From positions 1 through 64,000 of the forward strand of contig JBAIAA010000252.1 of assembly GCA_037893245.1 (NCBI GenBank): DNA of 64,000 bases, written 5' to 3'. This document shows, one piece after another, positions 25,390 through 37,989 of the stretch. Origin of the DNA: Crossaster papposus. Taxonomy: Eukaryota; Echinodermata; Asteroidea; Velatida; Solasteridae. Numbering within the stretch: position 1 is the stretch's first letter; every line of letters begins with the position of its first letter. The position numbers were made by a program, and so were the translations under genes. Below the pieces are notes generated by a model, which saw only the letters and a program-made list of their open reading frames with translations, was not told the DNA's origin and searched no databases.

Positions 25390-26135
25390 GAGGTTTCTTC
25401 CTTGGCATGTTGCAGAAGTTATTTTCGTTACTCAGTTCTAATAGACTAACTCCAATTATGCCAAGAAAATGTAACTACCGGTACTTCTGCATTTCTTATC
25501 CCAGTTTCATTAGAAGAAAACAAACCAAGCAGTAAAGTTTTCAAAATGGTTTAAGTTTAATTTTAGAATTGCCACTGTACATGTACATGTACCTGTATGA
25601 CTAAACGCTAGTTCATACCTACCGGTAGTGCGAATGCTGGTGCAAAGCAAACTTTTAAGGTAATGAAAAATGCACAATGAAACTTGATCCGTTGACGTCA
25701 CCAAATTTGCTTCTCTTTCGCTTTCACGTGAAGAATATTCTCTCAGTGTTATCATTGCAACAGTACTCCAGCCTGCTCCTATTTACACGCTATTCAGCAG
25801 GGGCCCAATTTACAGACTCCCTCTAGTTTGAGCAAACTGCGATAACCGCTAAATAACAAAACAATCGGCCGCGCGACAGCAGGGCTTGCGGTAATTAAAT
25901 CTCCTGCAATCTCCAACCGATAAATTGACCACGGATCATGGAGTAATTAAAGTCAACCAATTTATTTGAATTAATGAGCTGGGTGTATTATTTTTAGAAG
26001 TGGAATGTTGGGTACAAATTTATACCAAACCTCTTTACATCTGTCAATTTTATCCTGAGTAAATTTTATTATTGAGGACAAGGACAGTTGAAATACAATT
26101 TACCAAACTGACTTACAATGTTTTACTTGCAAACA
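25390..26135. other. intronic sequence, nothing recognised
   Basis: TACATGTACATGTAC occurs near 25577. No gene or repeat family is recognised. Confidence 0.4.
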
Positions 26136-26139
26136 TTAA

Positions 26140-26290
26140 CCCTAACGTCACCCAATACTACAAAATACTACTTGAGTAAACTGTAGTATGCAGTACTCTT
26201 ATTAAATTTGTCTATAGATGAGAATTGAGTAGTATTTTGTAGTACAGTGTGCTGCAATAACCTACGAATGCATATGACGTGTGTTGGGGT
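26140..26290. mobile_element. CCCTAACGTCACCC element, TTAA at left
   Basis: TTAA (26136-26139) precedes CCCTAACGTCACCCAATAC and several TACTACAAAATACTAC-like repeats. The copy at 32232-32372 is alignable along its length. The right end here is degraded. Confidence 0.6.
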
Positions 26291-26306
26291 AAAGCTCTGA
26301 AAAACA

Positions 26307-26480
26307 GGGGGGGGGGGGTGATCATTTGCTGTGTGGAATACAGTAATCCTCTTCTTCCGACTCACGACAATGAGATACCCTCTCGTTGTCTAGACGGACT
26401 GAATTAATGTGTTATGTGAGCTGGCTCTCGCAACTGGGCTGTGCAATCAATCGACCACCCCCCCCCCCCCCCCCCCCCCC
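26307..26480. repeat. poly-G (12) and poly-C (23) tracts
   Basis: A G run at 26307-26318 and a C run at 26458-26480 lie 140 bp apart. Confidence 0.9.
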
Positions 26481-27770
26481 TCCCTTCAAAATGGTCTGTG
26501 CATTTGGAGCAATCTACACCTTATGATTGTGTGCGACCTGAAAAGAGAGTTCTACAAATCCAGGGTCTTCTGGCTCTGAATAGCAATGAAAATTCAGCTT
26601 TCCATTTCACTTTTTATTAAAAACCCCGCGGTGTATATTGAAAATCCCAACTACATGTACCGGTAGCTCGGTTGAGAGCTGCATACGTGTATGTTATGGT
26701 TATATTAATTTAATTGTTAAACTGATTTTTCATTTATATTTTGCAACTTTGTAAGTTTGCTCTTCACTTTAATTTTAAGTGTTTTCTTGGAGGTTTCAAG
26801 TTGAATTAACAATATTTGTATAAAATTTTAAAACGTTATTAAAAAAAATTATTTTCTCCAACCCGACAAAAAATAAATTCCTTCATTTTGCCTGTTTGAA
26901 AGTAGCATGGACCATCATGGTTGATTGGCATTTCTTTAGGCACAGTTGCCTGCCTGTATTTCATTATTCTTTTTAAATCCTCACTTAAATTTCTTAAAAC
27001 CAATATTCAGGGATGCGGGTGATGTACTGAAGCTTGCTGCTTACTTTTACATGTTGTCACAAGTGAATTAGCGCCGCGCTAATCTTCCCCAATCTCTCCG
27101 CAATTCCACCCCAGGAATGCTGATCAATCATACCGTTCATCAGATTGTTGTCATACAAACACCTCGTCATAATACCAAGATACACCCACAGGCAATAAGC
27201 ACAATGGCTCTGTTGAGCTTAATTACACCCAAAAGCTCCTCCTGCAACAGATTTCCAAAACAAGAAGGTTCAAAACGTAACAAAAAATATTACAAATCTC
27301 CATCTTGTCACGTACCCCTAGGCGGGCTGGGGGAGGGCGGACTTGTAGAGATACCGGTAACTCATCAGGTCGCTGTATTTTCTTAACATTAAAAAAAAAA
27401 ATTGGCGTGATGTGTTTCTCGTCTGTCGGCGTTTGCTGGAGGTGGGGAGACTGAAAGCAGAAACCATCTGCGAGGGATTTACAGATGGAGAAGGAAGCTT
27501 GAAAGTAGCTAACGAGAAATGAGGAATATTTTCCCTAAAAGAAGCGGGCAAAAAAGTAAACATAGTACCGGTACATGTACATATGTTGTATATCTTCTAC
27601 TTGCTACCTGTTTCTCCACGCTCATGTACTTTTGTGTAAACCTTTTTTAAAAGCCTCCTTCCCTCAGTGCCAGAAAGGAGCCAGATTTAAAGTGATAGGT
27701 TACAACAGTTCAATTAACTGGGTTCATAATTTGGTACCGGTACAATCAATTGGCTCTGGTACTAGTTTTG
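26481..27770. other. intronic sequence, nothing recognised
   Basis: AT-rich intron. No gene or repeat family is recognised. Confidence 0.4.
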
Positions 27771-27774
27771 TTAA

Positions 27775-27980
27775 ACCAGTTCGCACCGGGATTATTTTTA
27801 CATTGACCCGACCCAGTCACGGGATTGTTTTCCTTTTTGTTTTGTTTTGTTTTGCTTTGCTTTGATCCCAGACAGGTTCAGGCCGTCATCTGTGGGTAGC
27901 CCACCCTGATATTTCCGTACAGATATTTTCGGCCTTGGTCATTGCGTGTTTATTCATCATCTGTTCCGATTACTGTAAAA
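27775..27980. mobile_element. CCAGTTCG-family MITE, degraded
   Basis: TTAA (27771-27774) is followed by ACCAGTTCGCACCGGGATTA. Family blocks (TCAGGCCG, ATTTTCGGCCTTG, CGTGTTTATTCATCATC) follow in the same order as in 11594-11853. A TTTTG-type simple repeat has expanded inside, and the right terminus is missing. Confidence 0.7.
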
Positions 27981-27984
27981 CTTT

Positions 27985-30286
27985 TGATAAAGCCATTCAA
28001 ATATTCAGTTTATGATCCAATATTTGAGTATTCTGTATTTTCCTGCTAAGCAGCTCTATAAAATTGGAAACCTGCCAAATGTGTTTAATTTTCTTTAATT
28101 TTATTGAGTGAGAGGGGAGAATTCTTCCCTTGTAAAATATAGCCAAAACAAACTTTGGTCCCATTAATCTTTTGCGGGACCCATCTCCTCGAAACTCTGC
28201 TACCGGTACCAACAAAATCCTGTTGAAAATTCATCACCTCGCGCGTCACCACAACACAAAATTATATTTCTTGGTTCGGAGCCTTCCATCATCAAATGCT
28301 CGCTTTGGCCTCATAAAACCAGGTTGAAAGCATCTTTCAGCTATTCATCAACCACTGGTAATAGAGATATCCACTAACGTAACATCTAAACTAACTGAAT
28401 TACCGTCCGAGCCAAATTGAGTTAAGGCTTCCAATGCCCAGGAATTTTGTGCTGGCCTGGTGACACCCTGTGCCCTATCCATCAGTACGCGTAATTGAGT
28501 TTGGCAGTCTCATAGTATCAATTTACTGAGAAGTAAAACAAATAAACTGAGAGCTTGTTTCTAGCCACCTCCCGTGTTTTCTTATTTTCTGTGTCCCCCC
28601 CCCCCCCCCCCCACCATTTAGGTTGTTCTGCTCAAACCACATGGAAGACCTATTTGTATGTGCACTATATACATGTAACCCTCGAAGACGAGAGAACAAA
28701 AGATCCTTTTAGTCCTTGGGCATTTGTCTTTTTTGAATTTTGTCCTCTGTCCTTAAAGTGGTTACAGAACAGGAACAAAGAAAAACACAATAGGGAATCC
28801 TCGGTCGTTAAGTAAAACACAACTGTATGCACATTATGTGTTGAGAGAAACTTCTCAAGAACATGGACTTAGTTTTGACATTGGCTTTAACCTATCCAAA
28901 ATAAAAACACAACCCCTTACTCTCTCACAGCTTGTGAGTTACAACTCATCAGTTGATTTAATTGAAGTTTATCAAACAGTTTTCCCACTCTTTGCTAAAA
29001 TCAAGTGTCGACAAAAATGTGGAACTCGATGCTAAAATATTATTTGCTTTTTAGCAAAAACATGACCTGGAAAACATGTTTTCCAACACTTGGTGTTTCT
29101 TGACCTGCAAGGAAGATTCTGCTAAGTATTTCACAATTTTGCTTGCGAGGGCACATCTTGGAGTCGGGCCGCATGTCGGAAAGCTATTAACAGACGAGTT
29201 GCCTGACAGACAGTCCCAATATCGATCCAAATTAAAGTGAAGTTCAAATTCCATCGGCAAGGGCTACACACGCGCGCGCACTACAGTATAAGACAGCACC
29301 GGTGCAATTAATTAAAAACCTTTCAGTCATTCTCTGATGCACGTCTCCCTCTCTCCCCCCCCCCCCCCAACTTCTTGCTTCTGCCACCACATCTATCTTG
29401 TGTATGACGCCATCTCCGGTTTGTTTATTTGGTGCTCCAACATGAAGTGTTGCTGAGTCGCTTCATTTTGGGAATGAGAAAAACACTGAATACAAGTAAG
29501 GTGGGCAGAGATAATAAAGGGGAAATCACCAGAAAGGGTTCATGTGAGTTACAAGAGAAACTAAAAGCAGACTATGCTCAGGGGAAATGATGATATTGCA
29601 GAGGGACAATACGTGGCTTTCTCTTTGCGAGCCGGTAGTACTAAGTCATTCCTGGATGCAATGGTGACCAAGGACTGTCTGATTGCAATTAGTGCATTGT
29701 GGCAGCCGTGATAAATCTGCTTGTATCTCTTGAGTCATTCCCCTCTTGTTTCTGTCTCAGACTTGCTTTTTTTCTTCTCTTGTATTTCTTGTAAATTCCT
29801 CTCGTAGCTCTCGTGTTTATTCTGTACAATCCCAGGGAATGCCATTTCTGTTTGCACTAGATGAATACATGAAGGCCAACATCTTCCAGCTTACCTACAT
29901 GTAATTGTTTGTCGACCAGTAAGATTGGTTTCTTGTTGGTTGGGCTGTGTCTTTCACACACTGTGGTCTCTGGAGGATGTGCAGTATTGCATCTCATCAC
30001 CGTGACATACATAGTAAATGGGTGCCTAGATTGGGGCCAGACTGTCTACTTGACACGTGTGAGTGAAAACGATCAAGAGTCCAAACCCTTTTTCTTTGCT
30101 TGCCGTTCGATTCCTCTTTTTCTGTCGGCCTACACGTACCGGTATGTGCCATCACGGTGCCATGCTGTTTGTCCGTGCTTTGGTTTCTTTTCTGGCTACT
30201 AAAAGATGCAATCTGAAAACCGACTTCGACTGGGACCAAATGAACTAAGCTGCTATAAAGGGGGGTTGGGGGTTGTGGTGCGTTTG
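27985..30286. other. intronic sequence with poly-C tracts
   Basis: C runs occur at 28595-28612 (18) and 29355-29368 (14). No gene is recognised. Confidence 0.4.
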
Positions 30287-30288
30287 TA

Positions 30289-30475
30289 TTGACCGGCAAT
30301 CGTGGTCATCGGACAAAAGAATGGGGAGGCAAACAATTAATGGGTCCACGATTGACACAACGTCCACGATCTCAACTCGTGTACAAATCCTATGGCGATC
30401 ATCCGAAAATGTTAGAGTACAAACAAAAGAGGTAAGACGGTCGGACAATGTCCTGTCCACGATTGCCGGTCAATA
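30289..30475. mobile_element. 187-bp MITE with perfect 17-bp inverted ends and TA flanks
   Basis: TTGACCGGCAATCGTGG at 30289-30305 is the exact reverse complement of 30459-30475. TA lies immediately outside each end (30287-30288 and 30476-30477), the target duplication of Tc1/mariner-type elements. GTCCACGATTGAC and GTCCACGATCTC inside echo the terminus. No second copy was noticed in the window. Confidence 0.75.
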
Positions 30476-30479
30476 CATG

Positions 30480-31470
30480 ACTGCGTGGGTTGTGGGGTGT
30501 TGGTGGGTTGGGGGGGTGTTAATACATGTACCTTTCAAGTCCCCTTCACCTTCTCCTCCATACTACCGTATGCTGATGTGTGTCCTTTCGACAGGACACT
30601 ACCCCTTGTGGGGATGATTAAGAGCATCACATGTACCAAGAAGCCCAATGCCTGTATGGACAATCCTTGAATCCTTACTTGTATATATCAGTTGTAATCT
30701 TGTGTTGAAGTGTTGACCGCTGTCACCTTTGTTGAAGTTCAATTTGGCCTGCCTGCCTTATTTGCGCCCTACTGAGCTTATTAGATTCAATGTAATTGCC
30801 TCCTTACCTGAAACTGCCAGGAGCTAAATGTTCAACTCCTGGAGAAGAAATTGACTTGGTTGTTTTTTCGGCGTCTATTTTTCTTTAAAATTAACATCTT
30901 GGAGCTACATGTATACAGTAATGCAGTGTGTCAGTTTATTGCGACTGTATTGTTAACCTTTTGTTTTGTCTGTTTTTTTGGTCGGATTTCTGGACAGATA
31001 ACTTGGCTTTTAACATTTCTATCAGTTTGCCACAAAACCGTTTTGATTGTCACAAAAATGATTTTCAGACAGTTTAAGATTTAAACAATCCTTGCAACCT
31101 TTTTAATTCCCTTTTTAATTTGTAATGTGGACTATTTCTTATTAATTATAATGTCCCCATCTCCTTGCATGTAACTTGACATTCGGTTTCACAGAGGGTG
31201 AATTTTGCTTGCACAGCCTTAGACTGTTACCATAAGTGATGACCCAAAAAAAATCAAGCCATTATGTGTACAATCTGTAAGAATCCATGCACTATTAAGC
31301 ATTTAGGGAAAGGACGATTACATAGCTGCAGGCAAGTTGCCCTGCCAAGAATGCTGGCTACGCAATTCTCATGGGGTGTTTGGGTAAAAAGGTCTTTGCA
31401 TGAATTATAAAGGCCTAAAAAAGAAATGCCTCTGCAACAGAGAAACTATTGAACCTCAACCTTACGCTGT
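30480..31470. other. intronic sequence, nothing recognised
   Basis: No gene or repeat family is recognised. Confidence 0.4.
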
Positions 31471-31474
31471 TTAA

Positions 31475-32227
31475 AGGTAGGATACACCATTTGCAGATAT
31501 CGAAAAAAATTACTACCGAATTATTAAGAAATATCTTACTCAATTGAAAGTAAATAATGATTCTAGGCATCCAGCAAAATGATTGCGCTAGATATCCTGT
31601 AATTGTTCCGAACAAATTATTTTACTTTTAAAAATTCACAATCGCCGGATTGCGATCGCGAAAATAACAAGAACAACATAAGAATAACTGCCCGACGCCG
31701 GTTGAAAACGAACGCCGTTTTTTTTGCTTTCCTTGGCATTCATGATTGTAAAACTTCGGGCAGGTTAGTTAAAGGTAGTATACACCATTTGCAGATATCG
31801 AAAAATTTTACTACCGAATTATTAAGAAATATCTTACTTATTTAAAAGTAAATAATGATTGTAGGCATCCAGCAAAATAAGGGCCCTAGATATCCTGTAA
31901 TTGTTCCAAAAAATTGAATTGTATAAACCAAAATTCATTCTCGCCGTCCGGCGAGCGCGAAAAAACAAAGATAACATAAGAATAACTGCTCGACTCCGGT
32001 GGAAAACAAACGCTGTTTTTCATGCTTTTCTCGGCATCCATGAATGTAAAAATTCGGACAGGTCAGTTAAACGATATTTACTATAAAATACAACCCCCCA
32101 AATCCACCCATTCCTGATAATTCAACAAATTACCAATGGTGTATACTACCTTTAAACAATATTTACTATATAATACAACTCCCCAATTCATTATAATTCA
32201 AGCAATTACCAATGGTGTATGCTACCT
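31475..32227 (+). mobile_element. AGGTAG-family MITE interrupted by another copy
   Basis: The outer copy starts AGGTAGGATACACCA after TTAA (31471-31474) and ends GGTGTATGCTACCT before TTAA (32228-32231). It is split at GGTTAGTTAA by an inner family member at 31773-32151. Removing the inner copy and one TTAA restores GTTAAACAATATTTACT, matching intact copies (GTTAAACGATATTTACT). The outer copy is then about 370 bp, the normal family length. Confidence 0.92.
31773..32151 (+). mobile_element. AGGTAG-family MITE, nested inner copy
   Basis: This complete 379-bp copy lies between TTAA at 31769-31772 and 32152-32155. The ends AGGTAGTATACACCATT and GGTGTATACTACCT are inverted repeats. It has the same orientation as its host copy. 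Confidence 0.93.
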
Positions 32228-32231
32228 TTAA

Positions 32232-32372
32232 CCTTAACATCACCCAATACTACAACATACTACTTGAGTAAACTGAAGTATGCAGTACTCAGCACTGGCA
32301 TGAGAATTGAGTAGTAATTTGTAGTACTGTGTACTGTACATGTACCTCAAACGAATGCCGAGGACATTAGAG
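32232..32372. mobile_element. CCTTAACATCACCC element, 141 bp, TTAA-flanked
   Basis: The left TTAA (32228-32231) is shared with the end of the preceding MITE and the right TTAA is at 32373-32376. The ends CCTTAACATCACCC and GGACATTAGAG are imperfect inverted repeats. The interior holds repeated TACTAC/GTAGTA motifs. It pairs with 26140-26290. Confidence 0.7.
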
Positions 32373-32379
32373 TTAAACA

Positions 32380-33579
32380 TTTGAGGGCTCCGTTTCTGTT
32401 TGATTCTAACATCAACAACGCTTGCAAATTTTAAAATATTTATGAAGGCCTTAATGCTCATAGTGTTTGTCTTTACACCAATTTGCATCTGCAGTGTAAA
32501 AAGAGTGCTGAATTCTTGTATATATTTGGGTTTTTCTAAGGGGGACAAATGGTTTATTTCTTGAAAACTTGGTGCACCCCTAGTTTATGGGTTAATTTGT
32601 GTGTTAGGGTAGAGTAAACTAGGACCTGCTGCCTAAACATAAAATGGAGCTTGTTGTGCTATCTGGAACATGCATTACTCGACTGAATTCATATTGCCAT
32701 GAGGTGAAACCAAACTCGGCAAGATTTGCTACTGTGTGGGCATGAGCTTACAGTCGACGCCATGAAAGATGGAACAGCCATCTGGAGCCGTCAAGGAATA
32801 CTGAAAGAAACAAATACCAAAGTTAGGTCACTATTAAGTTACAGCTAAATCAATTAGCAATTAGCCTGTTTCTTTCTCTCCCCTTGTAATGGATTAGAAT
32901 CATCAATGTTCATGTGCAAGAGACAATTTACAAGCACTTTGCATCTTGTAGGAAAAACAGTCCTCCTCTTAAACTCTTTATAATCATGTTGACCCGGAGG
33001 CCACCTTTCTCCAAGTGACCTACCGTAACAACAATCTCAGCTTTATTCCTATTGGTCTTACTACATGTTTTGTAAATCAACCAGGCAGGAAACTAATTCA
33101 GTTATTGCAAATCACAAAATAGGATAATCCAAAACCCCCCCTCCCCACCCCCCCTCCCCCCGAAAAAGATTTACAGTGTATCAGACCATTTGACATTTTC
33201 TTTGAGATCCTGTTTTGTTTTGTTATGCCTGTACACTACAGCGCGTAACATGAGCCTGCTGACTATTTTCCCAACCCTCCAGCTATCGGTACGCTAGTTT
33301 TTAAGAGGGTTTTATAATGCAAATACTGCTAAGCACTCTCAAGAATCCCCCTTGAAATAAAAATGTCAATATTTCCCATCGGTTGCAGTTTATACATGTA
33401 GTACGGTACAGGATTTGGCGCTTGTCAAATCATGTACATGTACACATGTACAGGATTTGGCGCTTGTCAAATCATGTACATGTACACATGTACAGTCTAC
33501 ATAATACAGGAGTATGACCCATTCCGGTACAGATGAAAAATGCATATGGCTGGTGTTGACAGCGAAAAAAATGAATCGG
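32380..33579. other. intronic sequence, with a 42-bp tandem duplication
   Basis: The unit TACAGGATTTGGCGCTTGTC plus a TACATGTACACATG tail occurs twice at 33407-33494 without visible mismatch. Otherwise nothing is recognised. Confidence 0.5.
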
Positions 33580-33583
33580 TTAA

Positions 33584-33753
33584 CCAGTTCGCGCCGGATG
33601 ACAAATATAAACGCAAAGTTTTCCCCCGATTCAAAACGGATGACGCATAAACACGCCACTAGCAAGGCCGGAAATGTCTGTCAGCAGCGAGCAAGGCCGA
33701 AAATGCGTGGGTGTGCTTACCGGTGATGTTAAAATAATCCTGGCGCGAACTGG
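33584..33753. mobile_element. CCAGTTCG-family MITE, complete short copy
   Basis: This 170-bp copy is flanked by TTAA (33580-33583 and 33754-33757). It begins CCAGTTCGCGCCGG and ends CTGGCGCGAACTGG. It is in the opposite orientation to the copy at 11594. Confidence 0.88.
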
Positions 33754-33826
33754 TTAACATACATTTTTGTACTCATAACTACATGTACATACCGGTATAG
33801 CAGAGCACTGAATATTATGACAGCTA

Positions 33827-33875
33827 CAGGGGTGGATCCAGGGGGTGTGGGGGCGCACCCCATCTCCCCCTTTTC
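33827..33875. mobile_element. hAT-like terminus, solo
   Basis: CAGGGGTGGATCCAGGGGG followed by a GGGGGCGCACCCC stretch resembles termini I associate with hAT-type elements in marine invertebrates. The inverse terminus appears at 38856-38871. The other end of this copy was not found. Confidence 0.4.
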
Positions 33876-33879
33876 TTCC

Positions 33880-36800
33880 AAAAGAGCAAGATAGAAAAGG
33901 AGAGAAACTCAAAACATTTAAACAAATATGCTGTAAGATAACCGAAAAATACAGCCAGATCCTTCGGTGTAGGCGCCACAACTTGGCTTCAGCATTAGCT
34001 GCTTGTACATTTTATGCGCCCGCCTTTTGAAAATATAGATGAACGACTGAGCTAGAATATACATTCATTTGTCAGTCTTTTTCAATCAGATAAACTTGTC
34101 GACGAACAAAGCCCAAAATATGCCTTTGTGGTGCACATGTTGGATCAAAATACCTTTTGTTTTTTTAGGCAACACATGTTCAATGGGCAAAAAGGCTGGC
34201 CGTTGCGTACTTTTAGTCTTGCAATGGGATTTACAACAATGAAATAATCATCTTGCTTACATTTTGTTATGTTATCAAAACCTGGCTGCCTGTACGCGTG
34301 TTGTTCAGTAACAAGAAAAGAAAAATAATTCAGAGACTCCATGTACGGTAGTCGTGCAACTCATCAGGATTCGTGGCTAACATTACCACAATACCTGGAA
34401 TTTGTGTCCTTTTTAGTCTCGGATTATTGAATCTGCCTAATTAGATACTAGTTCCCTTCTTCTCATATTCCCTTCTTTTTCTTTTTTATCCCTAACTGTC
34501 ATTTAACCCAGCGGATACAATAAATCCAGCCAGTCTCTAGCTACGACGGTTATGCACCTATAAAATGATAAGGATCTGCAGTTGCGAGCACGGGACGCTG
34601 CAGACATTGTGCGAGAGCCAAGCCGTTTGAAATGATAGTCCCGCCGTCGGCTATTTTTTTCTTTTTGGGGTTGTATTCCCGTGGGACATCCGTAGCTTGT
34701 AGCAGCCTGCCATGGAGTCTAAGCTTTGAGCTTATAAGGCATAAACATACATTTTGTACATGTGACTGCCTTTCACGATACATTGCAATATTTGCCGCAA
34801 GCCCGCGACATATTCTAGTTTATATGTGATTTATCCGTTGGTTTCTATGGTGATTTGAAATGTGATGCGAGTACATAATGTAATGTTACCGATCACCATG
34901 GCAATCCAATGCTGGATATTCAAGGAAAAAATGCCTTTAATAGAATTATATTACGAAGTATTACGTACAATGTATTTGCGTTTAAGCCAACAATAAAAGT
35001 GTTGCATTTACCCAGAGCAGAGACACCTGATTCATTGCCATACTATACTACATGTGTACAGGTACATGTATGTAATTTGGCTCTGTTGCGGATTCTAGTT
35101 GAGAGCAGTACGCTTAAAGAAACACAATTTTCATTGTTCAGATCTATTTGTGGTTCTGATTGCTATTCTTGGACTAATGAGCAACGTACCGGTACATGTA
35201 CTGGTCGGCTGTTATTGAGTAACGCACTGGTGTGCTGATTGTTACGCCAATCCAGACTGCACCAATCGTTGGTCGTAGCCGAACAGTTAAGGCTGCCTTT
35301 TGACTCTGCGATTGAGCGTCGCTGACGTGTGATGAATTGAGCACATGAAGCAGGGGCAACCTTGGTTTAATTAGACCACGGACGGTTTTGCCTGTATTGA
35401 TTTTTAGCGTATCCCGTGGGAGACGACGTGTTGTTACTGACACTGAGCCCACACTGGTAGGGTGGACCACGTCTCTGAATTCTATCTTCTTCTTTCTTTT
35501 CTAAGTTTAAGATTTTATCAACGGGCTCGTTATTTGGTCTCATTCGTTGGTTTTGTGTTCCCGAGAATTGTGCAAATATACATAGTGGTTGGGTGCAGGA
35601 GGCTGGATGTTTAATATGCATTGCCAAACTTGGTTTGGAGACGAGATGCGTGGGTACATGTATGCGCTATGTGTTTTAGCTCTTCTTTTTGGTGTACTTG
35701 CTCTCACTAAAGGTTTCGTGATGTGCATCTCTTGACATTTCTGTGTCACCTTAGAAGCAATGAGAGATCTGTGCAAGATACAACGAAGAGACAAAAAAGA
35801 GGACTTTTATTTTGTTGACACATACCGGTACGTGCACTGACAGGGCCTCGATTGCCATTGTTGGATCCATGCTTGCTGGCAAGCAAAGAGAATAATAGGT
35901 CGAACGTGTGATAGATTACTCCTACCCTTCAGAACCAGGGGCGATTATTCCCCCCCCCCCCCCCCCCCCCCCTTTGACGGCTCCGCACAAGAAAAAACAT
36001 AGAAAATGTGCTTATTTACCCCTTCCCCACCCCCTTTCAAAAATATTCTGTACTGCTGCTCACAACCCTCAAAAGTGCGATAGGTTTCTACTTGTACAGC
36101 AGTCTGACATGCTGTTCATGAAGTGTACATGAACTGTACTTGCTGAGGAAAACAAAATACATCCTTGTTCTACATCGAGAGATTTTGTCTTTTTTATGCA
36201 CATTTTTCCTGAAGAAGGCTATAAGCATAGCCACTCTACCGTAGGTACGGGGCTTAGGTAAATTTCTAATAATTAAAAATACATAATTATGTCAAATGGC
36301 TGATCAGATATTCATAGAGGAATATTTTAAGACTTGAGCAATTGACACAATTTTGGTAAACGTGAATTATTTGTGTGCAAATTGCCCAGCAGGAATCGGT
36401 GATTAAAAGGAGAAAAGGGGAGGATTGGGTATGGCTTTAATGGTATGTTCTTGCCCCTAAATCACACGTGCCCAATCGCCTGCCAATCATTTCATTAATT
36501 GACGAGAGAGTCCTGCTGCATTTTTAAAGCACGTTGATGTTTGCTCGGTCAACATGTGAGCCATCAATTTGCCAAATGTGTGAATATCACGTTGGGGGAT
36601 CATTTATGCATTTGTTATTCCTTCGCTGCAATGTACAGTGCCGATGATGTACATGTACAAGTAAATCTGGATTGTACAATGTACGGTAGGTAATTATGGA
36701 AGGGGGAGGGGTAACCAATTGGACAGGACGTGAACATAAAAGCATGCAAATCATGTAAACCAAGACTGCGGTTTAACGTTGCAATGCCTTCTATCACAGC

Positions 36801-37781
36801 TTCTGTAACCAGTTGTGTACAATACACGACAGTCAAATTGGCTATAATCAACAGCTTAATTCACAGTTCTGATTGAAATGACGTCACAGCTTGTTAAGTC
36901 GACAATTGGCTAGCAGAACCTGGCGTGCGGGGTCGCGTAAAATGAGATGTTATACTTAGCTCCACACACAGGAATGTCAGAATAGCAGTTATGGAGGCTT
37001 GGCCACCAGTGCACAGGGGTACGTTTTGGCGTTCATAAACTGGTTCCGCTGTTTGCTCATTTGGGGGGATTTGAGTATTGTACAATTGTGCGTACATGTA
37101 ATTCTCGCCAATTGAAAATTCTCAACGAAATTCACCGACCAAAAAGTACCGAACCAGTTGTTGGTTATGACTGTTCATGACCACCAAAACACACTCCCGG
37201 TCACTGGACCCCTCAGGACGAATTGTAAATATGCAAACTTAACTCTCTTGGTGACCTAGCGCATCCCCTGATCATAAAGACGAGAGGTAAAGAAAAACAA
37301 ATGAAAGCCACAAATTAACTAAGATTCCCTGAGGTTCTTCACAAGTTCTCCCTGCAGCTCTTCAAATGAGGCATCCTATAGTTTTGAGCTCTCTGCTGGG
37401 ACTTGTGTGTTGTACGCGGAGGCTACCAGCAATGCGTATGGTCTCTGATTTCACTACACAATCGCCGATCGGTTTAAATTGGAAGGAATTACAACACCTC
37501 GGGCCCCCACGGCAGACGGAATGTTTTCAAGCGGCAGAAGGGGTTTTTTTTTTCTGTAAGCTTGAGCTGTTTAGGAGAGGAGGTGGGATATCCTGGGGGG
37601 ATGCGGTACTCAGTGACCAAACCATGCAGCGATTTGCGGTGGGAATAATGTGTACTAATGAGTTTGGGTATTGCACCCAAGCTTAGGAGCTGTTCCAGTA
37701 ATGGTGTGACCTCACCGTTGCATTGTACTGGTATATAATGGCATACATACATAGGTGATAGGATGGTTTCTTTGATGTTAC
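33880..37781. other. intronic sequence with one poly-C tract
   Basis: A 23-C run lies at 35950-35972. GTAC-rich palindromes occur near 35187 and 36640. No gene is recognised. Confidence 0.4.
35950..35972. repeat. poly-C tract (23)
   Basis: This is an uninterrupted C run. Confidence 0.95.
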
Positions 37782-37785
37782 TTAA

Positions 37786-37985
37786 CCAGTTCGCGCCGGA
37801 TGACGTATATAAACGCAAAGTTTTCCCCAAATTCAAAACAGATGACGCATAAACACGCCAAGTTCAAGTTCGGACATGTCTTCCAGCAGCGAGCAAGACC
37901 GGAAATGCGTGGGTGTGCTTCCGGCACTATCGGCCTGAACACGCTTCGGATCGAGTGATGTTAAAATAATCCCGGCGCGAACTGG
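37786..37985. mobile_element. CCAGTTCG-family MITE, complete copy
   Basis: This 200-bp copy is flanked by TTAA (37782-37785 and 37986-37989). Its termini CCAGTTCGCGCCGG and CCGGCGCGAACTGG are perfect inverted repeats of at least 14 bp. The interior includes ATATAAACGCAAAGTTTTCC. Confidence 0.92.
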
Positions 37986-37989
37986 TTAA

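Noticed and set aside
30273..30617. 114-residue + strand open frame
   Set aside because: It runs through the TA-flanked MITE and G-rich low-complexity sequence, with no recognisable domain.
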